64,000 nucleotides of DNA from Prionace glauca (lineage: Eukaryota; Chordata; Chondrichthyes; Carcharhiniformes; Carcharhinidae), in contig CM075760.1 in the NCBI GenBank assembly GCA_037974335.1, positions 34,109,609 to 34,173,608 on the forward strand, in the 5' to 3' direction. Numbering within the stretch: the stretch's first letter is position 1; every line of letters begins with the position of its first letter. The position numbers and the translations under genes are program-made. The notes beneath the pieces are model-generated. The model searched no databases. It had not been told where the DNA came from and saw only the letters and a list, made by a program, of their open reading frames with translations. Shown piece after piece: positions 34,353-45,059 of this stretch.

Positions 34353-35162
34353 AAACCCGACTTGCTCATCTTCGATTCCAGGAACAGTTCTTGCTACGTC
34401 TTTTACACGTGTGCCTTACTAAGCCACCATGAAATTTTAATATGTATACAGTAACATACAGACTACTGAGAAGCAGCAGTTGGTCACATGGCCTCACGCG
34501 GCCTGTTCTGCCAGTAAATAAGATCATGGCTGATCTTATTCTAAGCTTCTGCCAACCCTGATAACATTTCACCCTCCTGGTTTACAAAGAATCTAGCTCC
34601 TTCTGTCTTCAAAAATATTAAGAGACAGCGACCACTGCCTTCTGAGGATGGGACTTCCAGGGACACATGACCCTCTGAGAAAGAAACCTTCCCACTCTTC
34701 TCTCTCCTAAATGTGAGATCTCCTTTTTTTAAAGAGTGCCCTTGGGGCTTCACTGTAGCGTTGCAGCAGGCTAAGGAGGGGCTCTTAGGCAGGGCGAGCG
34801 AGGATGAAAACAGGCTGTGAGTTGGAATTCTCGAAATGAGCCACACATTTCTTTTCAGGGAAGAAACCAGCGTCAGCCAAAGTGCAGCATGTCAGACAAA
34901 AACAGGAAACGCTGCTTGCATTAAGCCAGCCAGTAACTGTGCAACTGAGAAACCGAGTTAAGGTTTCAGACTGATGTCTTTGCATGAAGACTGGAAGATT
35001 TAAGAGATGAAGAGCTATTTTTATGCTTCCGCCCGATGTGGTTGCTGCAGCCTCTCGCCTCTTGTCTAACTGCATGTTTCATAAGATAGGTAAATGTCGG
35101 CCACATTTCTCTAGGTCTTGTCTCACACACAGTCCAGGTTATAGGCAGATTTCCTTTCTGAA
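34353..35162. other. Reversed CR1 scrap, then unassigned sequence
   Basis: About 34470-34700 is a reversed CR1 3' region (aagatcatggctgatcttat). From 34700 to 35160 no gene or repeat is recognised. Confidence 0.5.
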
Positions 35163-35970
35163 AGAACATAAAAACTAGAAGCAGGAATAGGCCACCTGGC
35201 CCTCCGAGCCTGATCCACCTTTCAATAAAAACATAGCTGATCTTTTTCGTGGACTCGACTCCCCTTACTTACCCGCTCACCATAACCCTGAATTCATTTA
35301 CTGCTCAAAAATCTATCTTTGCCTTTAAAACATTTAACGATGCCACCTCAACTGCTTCACTGGGCCGGGAGTTATACAGATTCACAACCATTTAGGTGAA
35401 AAAGTTCCTCCTCAACATAGTCCAAAATCTCCGTCTTTATTTTGAAGTACTGTCGCTTAGTTCTATTTTCATCTACCAGTGGAAACAGCCTCCTTGCTTC
35501 TATCCTATCCATTCCCTTCATAATTGTATGCGTTTCTATAAGACCCTCCATTTTCTTCCAAACTCCGATGAGCATTGGTACAGCATTGGTGCACAGAAGG
35601 TGCTTTTGCAACAACGGGTGACAGTTTTCTTAAGGTCTCTGTAATTCAGCCGAATTTTCAATTCTACATTTTTATTAATTAAATTTAAATTCCATCTGTC
35701 ACCGTTGGTGGGATTTGAACTCGTGGGTCCAGAGCACCAGATAATACTTTCCCAAGCCACAGCCATTACCACGATAAAATCACAAGGGCAATAGATATCT
35801 GGGAACACCATCAAAAGGAGATTCACCCTCCAAGACACTCACCATCCGGACTTGGAAATATATCAACCGTTCCTTCAGTACTGCTGGATCATAATCCAGG
35901 AATTGTCAGAATTTTATAACTTTCAATGAGATCTCCCATTCTTCCGAATTTAACTGAATGCACGCCTCAA
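35163..35970 (-). mobile_element. Patchwork of reversed CR1, SINE and LINE pieces
   Basis: 35163-35575 is a reversed CR1 3' end of the young-family type (gaacataaaaactagaagc; minus strand RIEARRLFPLVDENRTKRQ). About 35640-35785 is a reversed tRNA-SINE head, 35790-35890 a plus-strand scrap of the second LINE, and 35890-35970 a reversed CR1 scrap. Confidence 0.6.
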
Positions 35971-36129
35971 TCTCTCCTCAAAGGACAATGTTTAAATCCA
36001 GAGGCTTAGCTAGAGGGCGAGCAGGGGCAGCGAACGCTGTTGACATCCCAAGTATCAGTTTGGTGAAGTTTTGGTACACCCCATCTATATCAAATATGTT
36101 CTTTCTCGCCTTCCTACCTATACACAGAT

Positions 36130-36425
36130 TGACGGTGCACTGACATAGTGGTTAGCACTGCTGCATCATAGCACCAGGGACCCGGGTTCCATTCCTGGCT
36201 TGGGTTATTGTCCGTGCTGAGTCTGCATGCTGTCCCCGTCTCTGCTTAGGTTTTCTCCGGGTGCCCCGGTTTCCTCCCACAGTCTGAAAGATGTGCTGGT
36301 TAGGTGCATTGACCATGCTAAATTCTACATCAATGTACTGGAACAGGCGCCAGAGTGTGACGACTAGAGAATTATTGCAGTATTAATGTAAGCCTACCTG
36401 TAACACAAATAAATAAACTTAAAAG
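36130..36425 (+). mobile_element. HE1-like tRNA-SINE, tail type B
   Basis: The tRNA-like head (gtgcactgacatagtggtta, box B ggttccattcc) leads to a body and the type B tail taatgtaagcctacctgtaa, then caaataaataaac. It is near full length. Confidence 0.8.
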
Positions 36426-36667
36426 TTATTGTTGAATTCAAAAATCCAACAAATTGCATCTGGTGCACTCAGTATGCTGGGTGGGGAATTGAATTAAACC
36501 TGTATGTCCATAATATTAGTCTGGGACACCTCAGCGACATGGTCACTGTCCTATGATCTGCACCTTCCAAACATGTTATTCAGTTTTGAATTAATTATTG
36601 AGCAACCTATATGAATGCATGAACATTTGTGGTGTAGTGTCCAGATGCGCCCTACATCCGCCCCCTG

Positions 36668-37085
36668 CTGACTGCCCATTGCAGAGTCGCTGAGCACAGA
36701 CTGATAGCCAAGTTCCGCACACATGAGAACGGCCTCAAACGGGATCTTGGGTTCATGTCGCACTATCTGTAACCCCCACAACTTGCCTGGACTTGCAAAA
36801 TCTCACTAACTTTCCTGTCTGGAAACAATACACGTCTCTTCAACCTGTGCTTAAAGCTCTCTCCACTCACATTGTCTGTACCTTTAAGAACTGATTAGCT
36901 GTAAAGACTCACATTCAAATTATTATGCATGTAAATTGAGTTTGTGTCTTTGTGTCATTTTTACGATCAGAACTCCCAGCCACCTGAAGAAGGGACAAGC
37001 TGTCCCGGAAGCTTGCGGCTTTTGCAACAAATAAACTTGTTTGGACTTTAAGCTGGCATTGTGGGATTTCTGACTGCCCATTGCA
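36668..37085 (+). mobile_element. Short retroelement with perfect 16-bp target-site duplication
   Basis: The insert is 36684-37069 (386 bp), flanked by ctgactgcccattgca at 36668-36683 and 37070-37085. Its first part can be read as LIAKFRTHENGLKRDLGF, which hints at a coding ancestor; the last part carries gaagaagggacaagctgtcc and aataaacttgtttggac, the motif shared with 3884-4043, 41875-41960 and 46.46-46.66 kb. The perfect duplication suggests a fairly recent insertion. Confidence 0.85.
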
Positions 37086-37429
37086 CAGAGGGAACAGACG
37101 GATCCCACGATTTTCTCTGTCTTTCCTCAGGATGATCACAGGTGCAGCAAATAATACAACTCAAACATTAGGCTGCAAACAGCAAGAACCAAAAATACAA
37201 CTACAGAATCCAAAAGCAAAGAGAAAGACACTTTCTGGGCTGTTTCGACGGTTTCAGGACATGGAAGTTAACCTGTTCTTATGTGTGCTGTAGATTTGAA
37301 CCTCACGGCTCAGCCCTGAAAGAGTTAATGGAAAAGTGAGCCTGCGATGAGTAGGAGTTGCTACAAGTGCAAGGGAGCCCCATCAATAAGATCACGTTCT
37401 TGCAGTCATGGAATATAGTGAGCAATCTC
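37086..37429. other. Unassigned stretch
   Basis: No gene or repeat recognised. Confidence 0.4.
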
Positions 37430-38095
37430 TCTCTCTCTTTCTCTCTCTCACTCCCTCTCATGCACACATTATCTCACAGACGCACATACACACACTCAAA
37501 CAAACGCACACAGAAAAACGCACACTCAGACATATACACAGACTCAGGCAAACACACACTCAGACAATCAGACGCAAACAACATAGAAATACACACACAA
37601 ACGCTCAGACGAATACAAGCACATAAACACACACCCATAGGCATACACGCACGCTTAGACAAAAACTGACAGACACACAAACACAGATGTAGACAAAGAC
37701 ACACAGATTATCCCAGGCAAAATGACACAAACACACATAAACACACGCACACAGACAGATGCATACATGCACACAGGCACAGTCATAGATACACACTGTC
37801 AAATAAACACACACAGGCACGCACACACACACACTGACAAGCAAACACAAACACACATATTCTCAGATACCACAAACATACACGCAGACAAACAGACACG
37901 TAGAAACACACATACTCACAGAGCAGACACAAATGCTCAGACGAACTCAGACACACATATAAACACACACACACACACTGCCTTTCAGCTAAGTAAACAC
38001 AGGCACCGACACACACAGAGTTTCAGAAATCATGCGCACGAATGCACCCATACAGAGCCCCAGACAATCACACACATACAGTATCTCATAGATCT
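37430..38095. repeat. CA-rich cryptic simple sequence
   Basis: About 665 bp of ACACAG-like sequence on the plus strand. Open frames on both strands here come from base composition alone. Confidence 0.9.
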
Positions 38096-38099
38096 CATC

Positions 38100-38360
38100 T
38101 TATAGAATCCTACAGTGCAGAAAGAGGCCCTTCGGCCCATCAATTCTGCACTGACCACAATCTCACCCAGGTCCTACCCCCATATCCCTACACATTTACC
38201 CACTAATCCCTCGAACCTACGCATCCCAGGACACTAAGGGGCAATTTTAGCATGGCCAATCAACCTAACCCCTCATCTTTGGACTGTGGGAGGAAACCGG
38301 AGTAGCCGGAGGAAACCCACGCAGACACGAAGAGAATGTGCAAACTCCACACAGACAAAA
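38100..38360 (-). mobile_element. HE1-like tRNA-SINE, tail type A, reversed
   Basis: The reversed tail starts at about 38100 (agaatcctacagtgcagaaa). The body ends near 38355 without the tRNA-like head, so the copy is 5'-truncated. Confidence 0.75.
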
Positions 38361-38469
38361 GAATATGCAGAGAAAGACACACACTGTTGCTCAGTGAAAA
38401 CAAAAAAAAGACAGACACAGACCCATACACAGAGAAACAGAGAAAATAGAAACAGACTAATTCCATTGG

Positions 38470-40610
38470 GCCTTCCGAAACTTCTCCGCCGCTCATTATG
38501 ATAATGGATAATTATCAAATTCAATATCCTGATTGTGCCTTCCGTCCAAATCCCTTGATCCCTTCAGCTCCAGGAACTATATTTAGTTTCTCCGTGAAAT
38601 CGGCAACGTTTTGGCCACATTCACTTCCCGTGGTAGTGAATTCCACAGATTCACCACTGTCTGGGGGATGAAGTTTCTCTCCACCTCAGTTGTAAAGGTT
38701 TTCCCCTTTATCCTCAAACTATTGCCCCTAGTTCTGGACTCCCCAACCATCTGGAATATTATTTCTGAATTTACCCTGGCTAATACTTTTAGAATGTTAT
38801 CAGATTCTATGAGATCCCCTCTCACTCTTCTAAACTCCAAATAATATAATCCTAACTGAATTTGTCGCTCCTCACACGACAGGCCAGTAATCAGCCTGGA
38901 AAATCTTCGCTGCCCTTGCTCTGCAGCAAGGACACCCTTCCTCAGATAAGGACACTAACACTGCACACAATACTCCAGGTGTGGTCTCATTGGCGCCCTT
39001 TACAATTGTAGTAAAATATCCCTATCTCTATACTCAAATCCTGTCGTTATGAAGACCAGCACACTCCTTATCTGCTTTACTGCCTGCTGTACCTGCGTGC
39101 TTTCTTTCAGCGCCAACACACGTGGATACCAAACTCTGTCTGAGTATTCACCTCTCAATTTAAACCCCTTCAAATAATAATTTGTCGTCCCGTTGTTGCC
39201 ACCGAAGTGGATAACCTCGCATTTACCCACATTATACTGCATTTGCCACGCATATGCCCATTCGCTCTGCCTGTTTAATTCATGCTGAAGCATCGCCGCA
39301 TCCTCCTCAGAACTCGCCCTCTCACCTAACTTTGTGTCATCTGCAACTTGGAGATAATACATTTTGTTCCCTCTTCCAAATCAATTACATATATGATATA
39401 TTGCTGTACCCCACTGGTCACTGCTAACCAATTGGAAAAAAGATTAATTTCTGCCAACTCTTTGCTTCCTATCTGCTAACCAGCTTTCTACCCATCCCAA
39501 GACGCTATTCATGCACTTTAACTTTTTATGGTCATATGCTAAATGAGAACTTATCGAAAGTCTTTTAAAGTCGAAATAAAGCATATCTACTGGTTTTCCT
39601 TGGTCACCTCTACTAGTTGCATTCGTACACAATTCCAATAGATTTGCTAACCTTTGCAAATCCATGTTGATTTCGTCTGATTTTTACCGCTGCCTTCCAG
39701 ATGCTGAGTTATGAAATCCTTGATAATTGATTTGAGCAATTTCCAAGTTCCGATATTTGGCTCATTGACTTATGGCTGACCCTTTTTTTCTCTACCTCCC
39801 TTTTTGAATGGCGGGCGTATATTCGTTACCCTCCAATCTGTAGGGAGAAGTTCAGAGTCTATTTTTTTTTTCGAAAGTGCCCAAAAATGGATCAACTATT
39901 TGCTATGTTTCCCGCCTTCTTACTTTCAGATTGTATTCTTTCCCCTTCCTAATCAATTCCTGAGTCCTTTTTTTTGTTGAATTTTAAATTGCTCCAAATT
40001 CTCAGGTCTATGGATTAATTTGCCAATTTGTATGTTTCTTCTTCCCTTGTAAGTGATGACTTGGCCACAGTTCCCTTACCAGTCTTCCACATCCTCTGTG
40101 CTATTACATTTCTTCAATATCACATAGAATCCCTACAGTGCAGAAGAAGGCCATTCGGATTATTGAGTCTGCACCGACCACATTGCCACTCAGGTCCTAT
40201 TTCCGTAACCCCAATTATTTATGCTGTCAACCTCCTAACACGAGGGTTAATTTCGCATGATCAATCAACCTAATCCATATATCTTTGGACTGTGGGGGGA
40301 AACAGCGGCACCCGGAGAAAACCCACGCAGACACTGGGGGAATGTGCTAACTCCACACCGACAGTGATCCGAGGTCGGAATTATACCCGGGTCACTGAGG
40401 CAGCAGCGCTAACCACTCTGCCACCGTGCCGCCCTGCTTTAAGAAACAATGTACTTCAACATTTTTTTGCTTTCTGTCTGTCCTTCCTGAACATCGAATA
40501 GCCTTCAATGTTTAGCTCCCATCCTTGCTTACTGTGGAGCCATGTCACCATAATGCCAAGTGTATCATACATTTTGATGTCTTTCTGCACAACAACATCA
40601 GCCTTTTTTT
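38470..40610 (-). mobile_element. Old CR1-like LINE, reversed, with nested SINE
   Basis: Minus-strand pieces: C-terminal region (RMRGDLIE-like at 38583-38840), WQMQYNVGKCEVIHFGGN (39000-39362) and LLELCTNATSRGDQGKPVDM (39444-39665). It resembles the LINE at 1-3215. A SINE splits it at 40118-40437, and LINE sequence resumes to about 40610. Many frame breaks. Confidence 0.75.
40118..40437 (-). mobile_element. HE1-like tRNA-SINE, tail type A, reversed, nested
   Basis: The reversed tail (agaatccctacagtgcagaa) is at the left, and the reversed tRNA-like head (gctaaccactctgccaccgt) at the right. It lies inside the reversed LINE. Confidence 0.8.
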
Positions 40611-40619
40611 CCCAAATGT

Positions 40620-41640
40620 TTACACACACAATCCGAGATCAACACACACATACACAACACAAACACACACACACATTCAGAAAAAACACACACAAGATCT
40701 GAGACAAGCAGATACAAGCAAACTCGCAAATACATACACACATACACACACACACACACACATAGTTTCTTTCTCTTTCAGACACACAGACACGCTGTCA
40801 GACAAATACATGCACACTCACAGACAACCACACAGACGCAAACACACACACGCATTTAGACAAGTACAGAAACATACACGCAAACACACAGGCAAATGCA
40901 GTCATACATATTCTTCGACAAACAGACACAGCAAAAGTAACAGACACACACTCTCAGAAAAACACAGGCACACACAACTCACAGACAAACATACAATCAG
41001 ATAAACACACACAAGGATACTCTTGCACACAGGCATATACAGAGAAAAGCTCTGACAAACACACAAAGAAAACATACACTCTCCGACATGCATCCACATA
41101 CATGCATTCGCTGGTAAATGTACACACTCAGACCCACACAGAGATCTACTATCAAACGAACACACAGGCACAACACATAAAAATTCACTCTGTTGCAAAC
41201 ACACAGACACACACAATTTTCTGAATAAAACACACACACTTAGAGACAAATACAGAAGCACTCAGTCAAATACTCAAGCATACATGCACTCACAGAAAAA
41301 ATGCATAGGCACAAAACACACACACAAATACCCAGGCAAACACAATCAAGCACACAGAAACACACGCACACATCCAACATAGGCACACATATGATCTCAG
41401 TCAAGTAACATAGGCAAGGCTGTAAACTCACAGACAGACTTTTAGCATAATACACACACATAAAGAGACAAGCAAAAAGACACAAGCACACACCGACACA
41501 CAAGCAAGTTCACGCAAAAACAGTCACACGATTTCAGACAAATAGACACAAGTAAAGTCGCAATCCGGACACACACTAATAAATGCTCAGACAAAAGCAA
41601 ACAGACACACACTCTCAGGTTAACACAAAAAAAACACAAA
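40620..41640. repeat. CA-rich cryptic simple sequence
   Basis: About 1 kb of ACACA-dominated sequence on the plus strand, of the same kind as 37.4-38.1 kb. ORFs here are artefacts. Confidence 0.9.
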
Positions 41641-42076
41641 AAAATCCAAAACTTTGGCTTCGGACAGTGGCGGCCTATTGCATGCTGTGCCCCGCATCTT
41701 TTCCTCTCCGCCTATGCTTTTAAAACTCTATCTCTTTCGAAATCTATAACAATGCTTTAATTAAATCGATCTTTCTCTACACACTAGCTATGACTGTGGC
41801 ATTACATTCTGCCTCTATCCTTTCCTTCTCTATGTACGTGTAATGCTGTGCTTCTAAAACCTACCTCTCCACTCACCTAATGAAGGAGCAGCGCTCCGAA
41901 AGTTCGCGATTCCAAATAAACATGTTGGACTTTACGCTGTGAGACATCTTACTGTTCTCTATGTCCTCTATACTTTGCCTGTATAGCGCACAAGAAACTG
42001 TATATTAACACATGTGACAATAATAAATCAAATACTATAAAATGAAAAACATATACTCTCAGAAGGACGCGCACAC

Positions 42077-42118
<42 letters not shown>

Positions 42119-42179
42119 TAACACACACATTATTACGGGCAGTCTCACAAACAGAGAGAGAGAGTGAGGGAGACAGAGG
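41641..42179. repeat. Short element scraps and a pure CA microsatellite
   Basis: 41875-41960 carries one arm of the family seen at 46.46-46.66 kb (gaaggagcagcgctccgaaa). It is followed by a tgtgacaataataaatcaaa tail of another common shark-type repeat (to about 42045). 42070-42117 is nearly pure CA. Confidence 0.65.
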
Positions 42180-42900
42180 CCATAAAATGTTGATGTCAAT
42201 TTCACTTTACTCAACCTGCTGGGCACTACAGCAATAAGGGAAGCAAACTCAAAACCGGTATGTGGCTTTTAATGTGAAATGAGATAATGTATAGATGTAT
42301 CATCACAGCCCAGGGTGGGGGTGTAATTGATAATTTACCTGCTGTCTGTAGCTCTGAACAAAGGTCAAATTGGAGAGATAAAGTAGTTTGAATTATAATG
42401 TCATGACGTGAAGTACGTGGGAGAAGAATCGGTCTGATAAAGGGTGGAAAACAAATTGGGGGAATGAGACTGAAGCTGCTGTGCAGACTGAATGTTTCTT
42501 ATTGTGTGAATGGAGGGACAAATGTAGGGATTGATGGGAGGGAAGGGATGGACGAATGGATGGATCGAGAGATCGATCGAGGGAGGGAGGGAGGGAGGGA
42601 TGGAGGGGTGAATGTGAGAAGCTGAAGATTAGATTTGAAGAGGTTCCCAGTGTCACTGAACAACTGAACTGGGAGAAGTCATTGGGCAGAGACTGTACTT
42701 GCTGCTGTTTCCCTGGCGCCAGGAACAACCGGGATGGTCCCTGCAGCTGCTGCTCCTCACAGTGTCACATCTTGGCCGCACCCTGGACCAGCTGCAGCTC
42801 ATTGGCGGAACATCAGGAGCCAGAGGCGGGGAAGGACTGGCCATCCTATTTCCGTGACGTCACCAACAACTCCTACCCCCACCGTTTACTTTTAAAAAAA
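42180..42900. promoter_or_regulatory. Repeat-poor stretch with clustered factor-site matches (candidate element)
   Basis: No LINE or SINE is recognised here apart from a short ggga run (42579-42606). By eye I find a perfect CRE TGACGTCA (42855-42862) next to an Ets-like atttccg (42848-42854), a second CRE-like tgacgtga (42404-42411), a RUNX-like tgtggc (42261-42266), a TCF/LEF-like aacaaag (42357-42363) and several E-boxes cagctg. Such factors act at known T-cell receptor enhancers, but the motifs are short and the role is a guess. Confidence 0.25.
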
Positions 42901-43004
42901 AAACAACTTTTAGAAATGTAGGAAATGAGTGAAATTCTGAACCAGATACGCCATCAGAAGGTGATTTATTTGAAAATAAAAATACAATTGCTAACTTAAT
43001 ATAA

Positions 43005-43440
43005 AAGGTGTTGTATGTTCTCTGAGGGAGGATAGATACAGGACTGTGTTGGCCATAGAAGACAGAGGGTAGCGGTAGAGGGGTGATTTTCTGACCGGAA
43101 GGCGGTGACTAGCCATGATCCACAGGGATCACTTCCGGGATCTTTGTTGTTCGTAATAAATATAAATGATTTGGTGGAAAATGTAGCTGGTATGATTGAT
43201 AAGATCACAGGCGACTCAAAAATTGCGGAGAGTGAAGAGGATTGTCAGAGGATACAACTACAGCAAAATATAGACCAGTTGGAGACTTGGGTGGGAAAAT
43301 GGCAGATGAAGTCTAATCTGGACAAGTGTGACATAATGTATCTTAGAGGGTCCAATGATGTCGAAATTATACAGGAAAGGTATATTCCTTAGGAGTGTTG
43401 AGAGGCAGAGAGATCAGGGCGTACATATCCACCGATCACT
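43005..43440 (+). mobile_element. CR1-like LINE reverse transcriptase fragment
   Basis: Plus-strand reading DPQGSLPGSLLFVININDL and WQMKSNLDKCDIMYL (43105-43392) covers the catalytic region and what follows. It is broken at both ends. Confidence 0.75.
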
Positions 43441-44600
43441 GATAATATCGAAGGACAGTGGCTGAGTGACGAAATCTCCAAGGTTCAAATCCAACAACAA
43501 AGAAATAAGACGGTAGTGAGTTTAAATTTGTGATTCAATCCATGCTTAATCACAGAGAAAAAATGTGCGACATGTTTTGTCCATAATTCCCTGTCTGGTG
43601 AGGTGACTGCGAGTAAATGGAAGAATACTTTCTTCCATTTACTGGGATAGAATTGGGGTAGAATTAATGTTCTTCTAGGGCAAGGGGTCCTGTGGTATTG
43701 ATCACATCAGAAGAAAGTCCTTATCTAGTTATGATAAGGCAGCGACTTTGGGTCGTAAAAGGTGTCAGGAAACAACAAAGCTCTAAAATTAGGCTCGAAA
43801 TGACAGTGGTATTGTGGGGAAATTCAGTAATACTAGCAAAAAAGGATTCTGATCGCACACGCTGCGTACCGACTGTGATCAAATTTACCGAGAAGTGGGA
43901 AGGGGAGATGGGAAAAGGCTGGCCAATAATTGATACAGACTAGGAAATAACACCAAAGACAAAATGTCAGTTGACGCACCACTTTGGAGAATGTCTTGGC
44001 TCGGAATTATAATACATTTCTGTCGCTCTCTCTTATTATTCCTGCTTTTCAGTGTGAGCGCGCCCTCTGCTGGCTGATCAGTAACCGGAACTATCAGTGC
44101 GGTGCTTTTGTCCGGGATCCGCTCTATCTCTGTAGCAGAAACACAAGGCGGTATCGAAGAGAAGCTTCCTGGTGACTGTAGTTCATGCTGGCAGTATTGC
44201 CACCACGTTGGGGTCTTCAACAGAGAGATTTCCTCTTTAAAGGTCTTGGAATGGTGACCAATTTGTATTTTCTGTTTTTCATCGGATCCGTGATCAACAG
44301 TGTGACTAGAGAGACTCCATATGCCCAGCCGCACATTGAGACAAACAGTTACTGAACATCTGTGTCCAAGAAACAGACCGGAGCAGAGTCCAGAAAATAA
44401 TTGGATTTGAATGTGTCCTTGGTGTGTGGCTGACAAAGCCTGGTTTGTCTATGGTTGTGAAGTGCCTTGGTGAAACACAGCAACCTGTTTGATCAAGGGC
44501 TTATTGTGTTATCCAGGCCTGGGTATAAGATCAGTGTATGGCCTCCCCAAACCGGCTCCTTTTCCTGATACCTTTCTGTTTTCAGCACTGTTTTCAGCCC
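43441..44600. other. No gene recognised
   Basis: A 183-codon minus-strand frame (43885-44436) has no recognisable domain. No V segment, J segment or recombination signal was found. Possible SINE-like scrap at 43455-43560. Confidence 0.45.
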
Positions 44601-44791
44601 TGCTGTGGCATTGCCTTGGGCCCACTGAAACAGCTGCCCATGCATCAGTTTATCATGTACATGGCTGGCAACACCATCTCATCCTTCCTATCATGATGAT
44701 GTGCATGATGGCCTGGACACGGTTACAGGCCTTGGTGCCCATGTCAGCAAGCGAGCACTGTATTGAATCTGCAGCTCAGAAACAGCCCTGA
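44601..44791 (+). pseudogene. EMC4: Fragment of an EMC4-like (ER membrane complex subunit 4) pseudogene
   Basis: About 62 codons match the middle of EMC4, a small membrane protein of the ER membrane protein complex. The reading [20 protein letters not shown], then NTISSF, matches human [20 protein letters not shown] and NTISIF. Near 44692 the frame slips; the other frame continues [20 protein letters not shown] and IESAAQK, against human [20 protein letters not shown] and LESSSQK. A stop follows at 44789. No splice sites are visible at the edges of the match, so a retrocopy fragment is likely, but a stray exon is possible. It is not functional. Confidence 0.8.
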
Positions 44792-45059
44792 ACTGGCATC
44801 ACTTGAGCAGCTTGGAATAGAGTACTGGGAGTTGTCTAACTAAGGGAGTTAGGGAAAGAAGGGAAAGGGGTTCTGCTTTGCTTTCTAACTTTCTCAGCTT
44901 TTAGGGAGAAGAAGCTAGATTTTTGGTGAGCATCTGCAAAGTGACTAAGATTTATTCTGCTCCTAAGAGTCAACATAGTATAGCAACTGGTGTTGAGGTC
45001 AAATCAATAATTAAGAACAAAAGTAAAGTATATCATTCGGTAAAATAAAAGGTTATTTT
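44792..45059. other. Short unassigned stretch
   Basis: No poly-A tail or other retrocopy hallmark is obvious after the EMC4 match. Confidence 0.4.

Noticed and set aside
37430-41640. CRISPR-like array in repeated CA blocks
   Set aside because: There are no regular unit and spacer lengths, and the context is a vertebrate genome.
43885-44436. 183-codon minus-strand ORF as a gene
   Set aside because: No domain, signal peptide or splice context; composition is ordinary.
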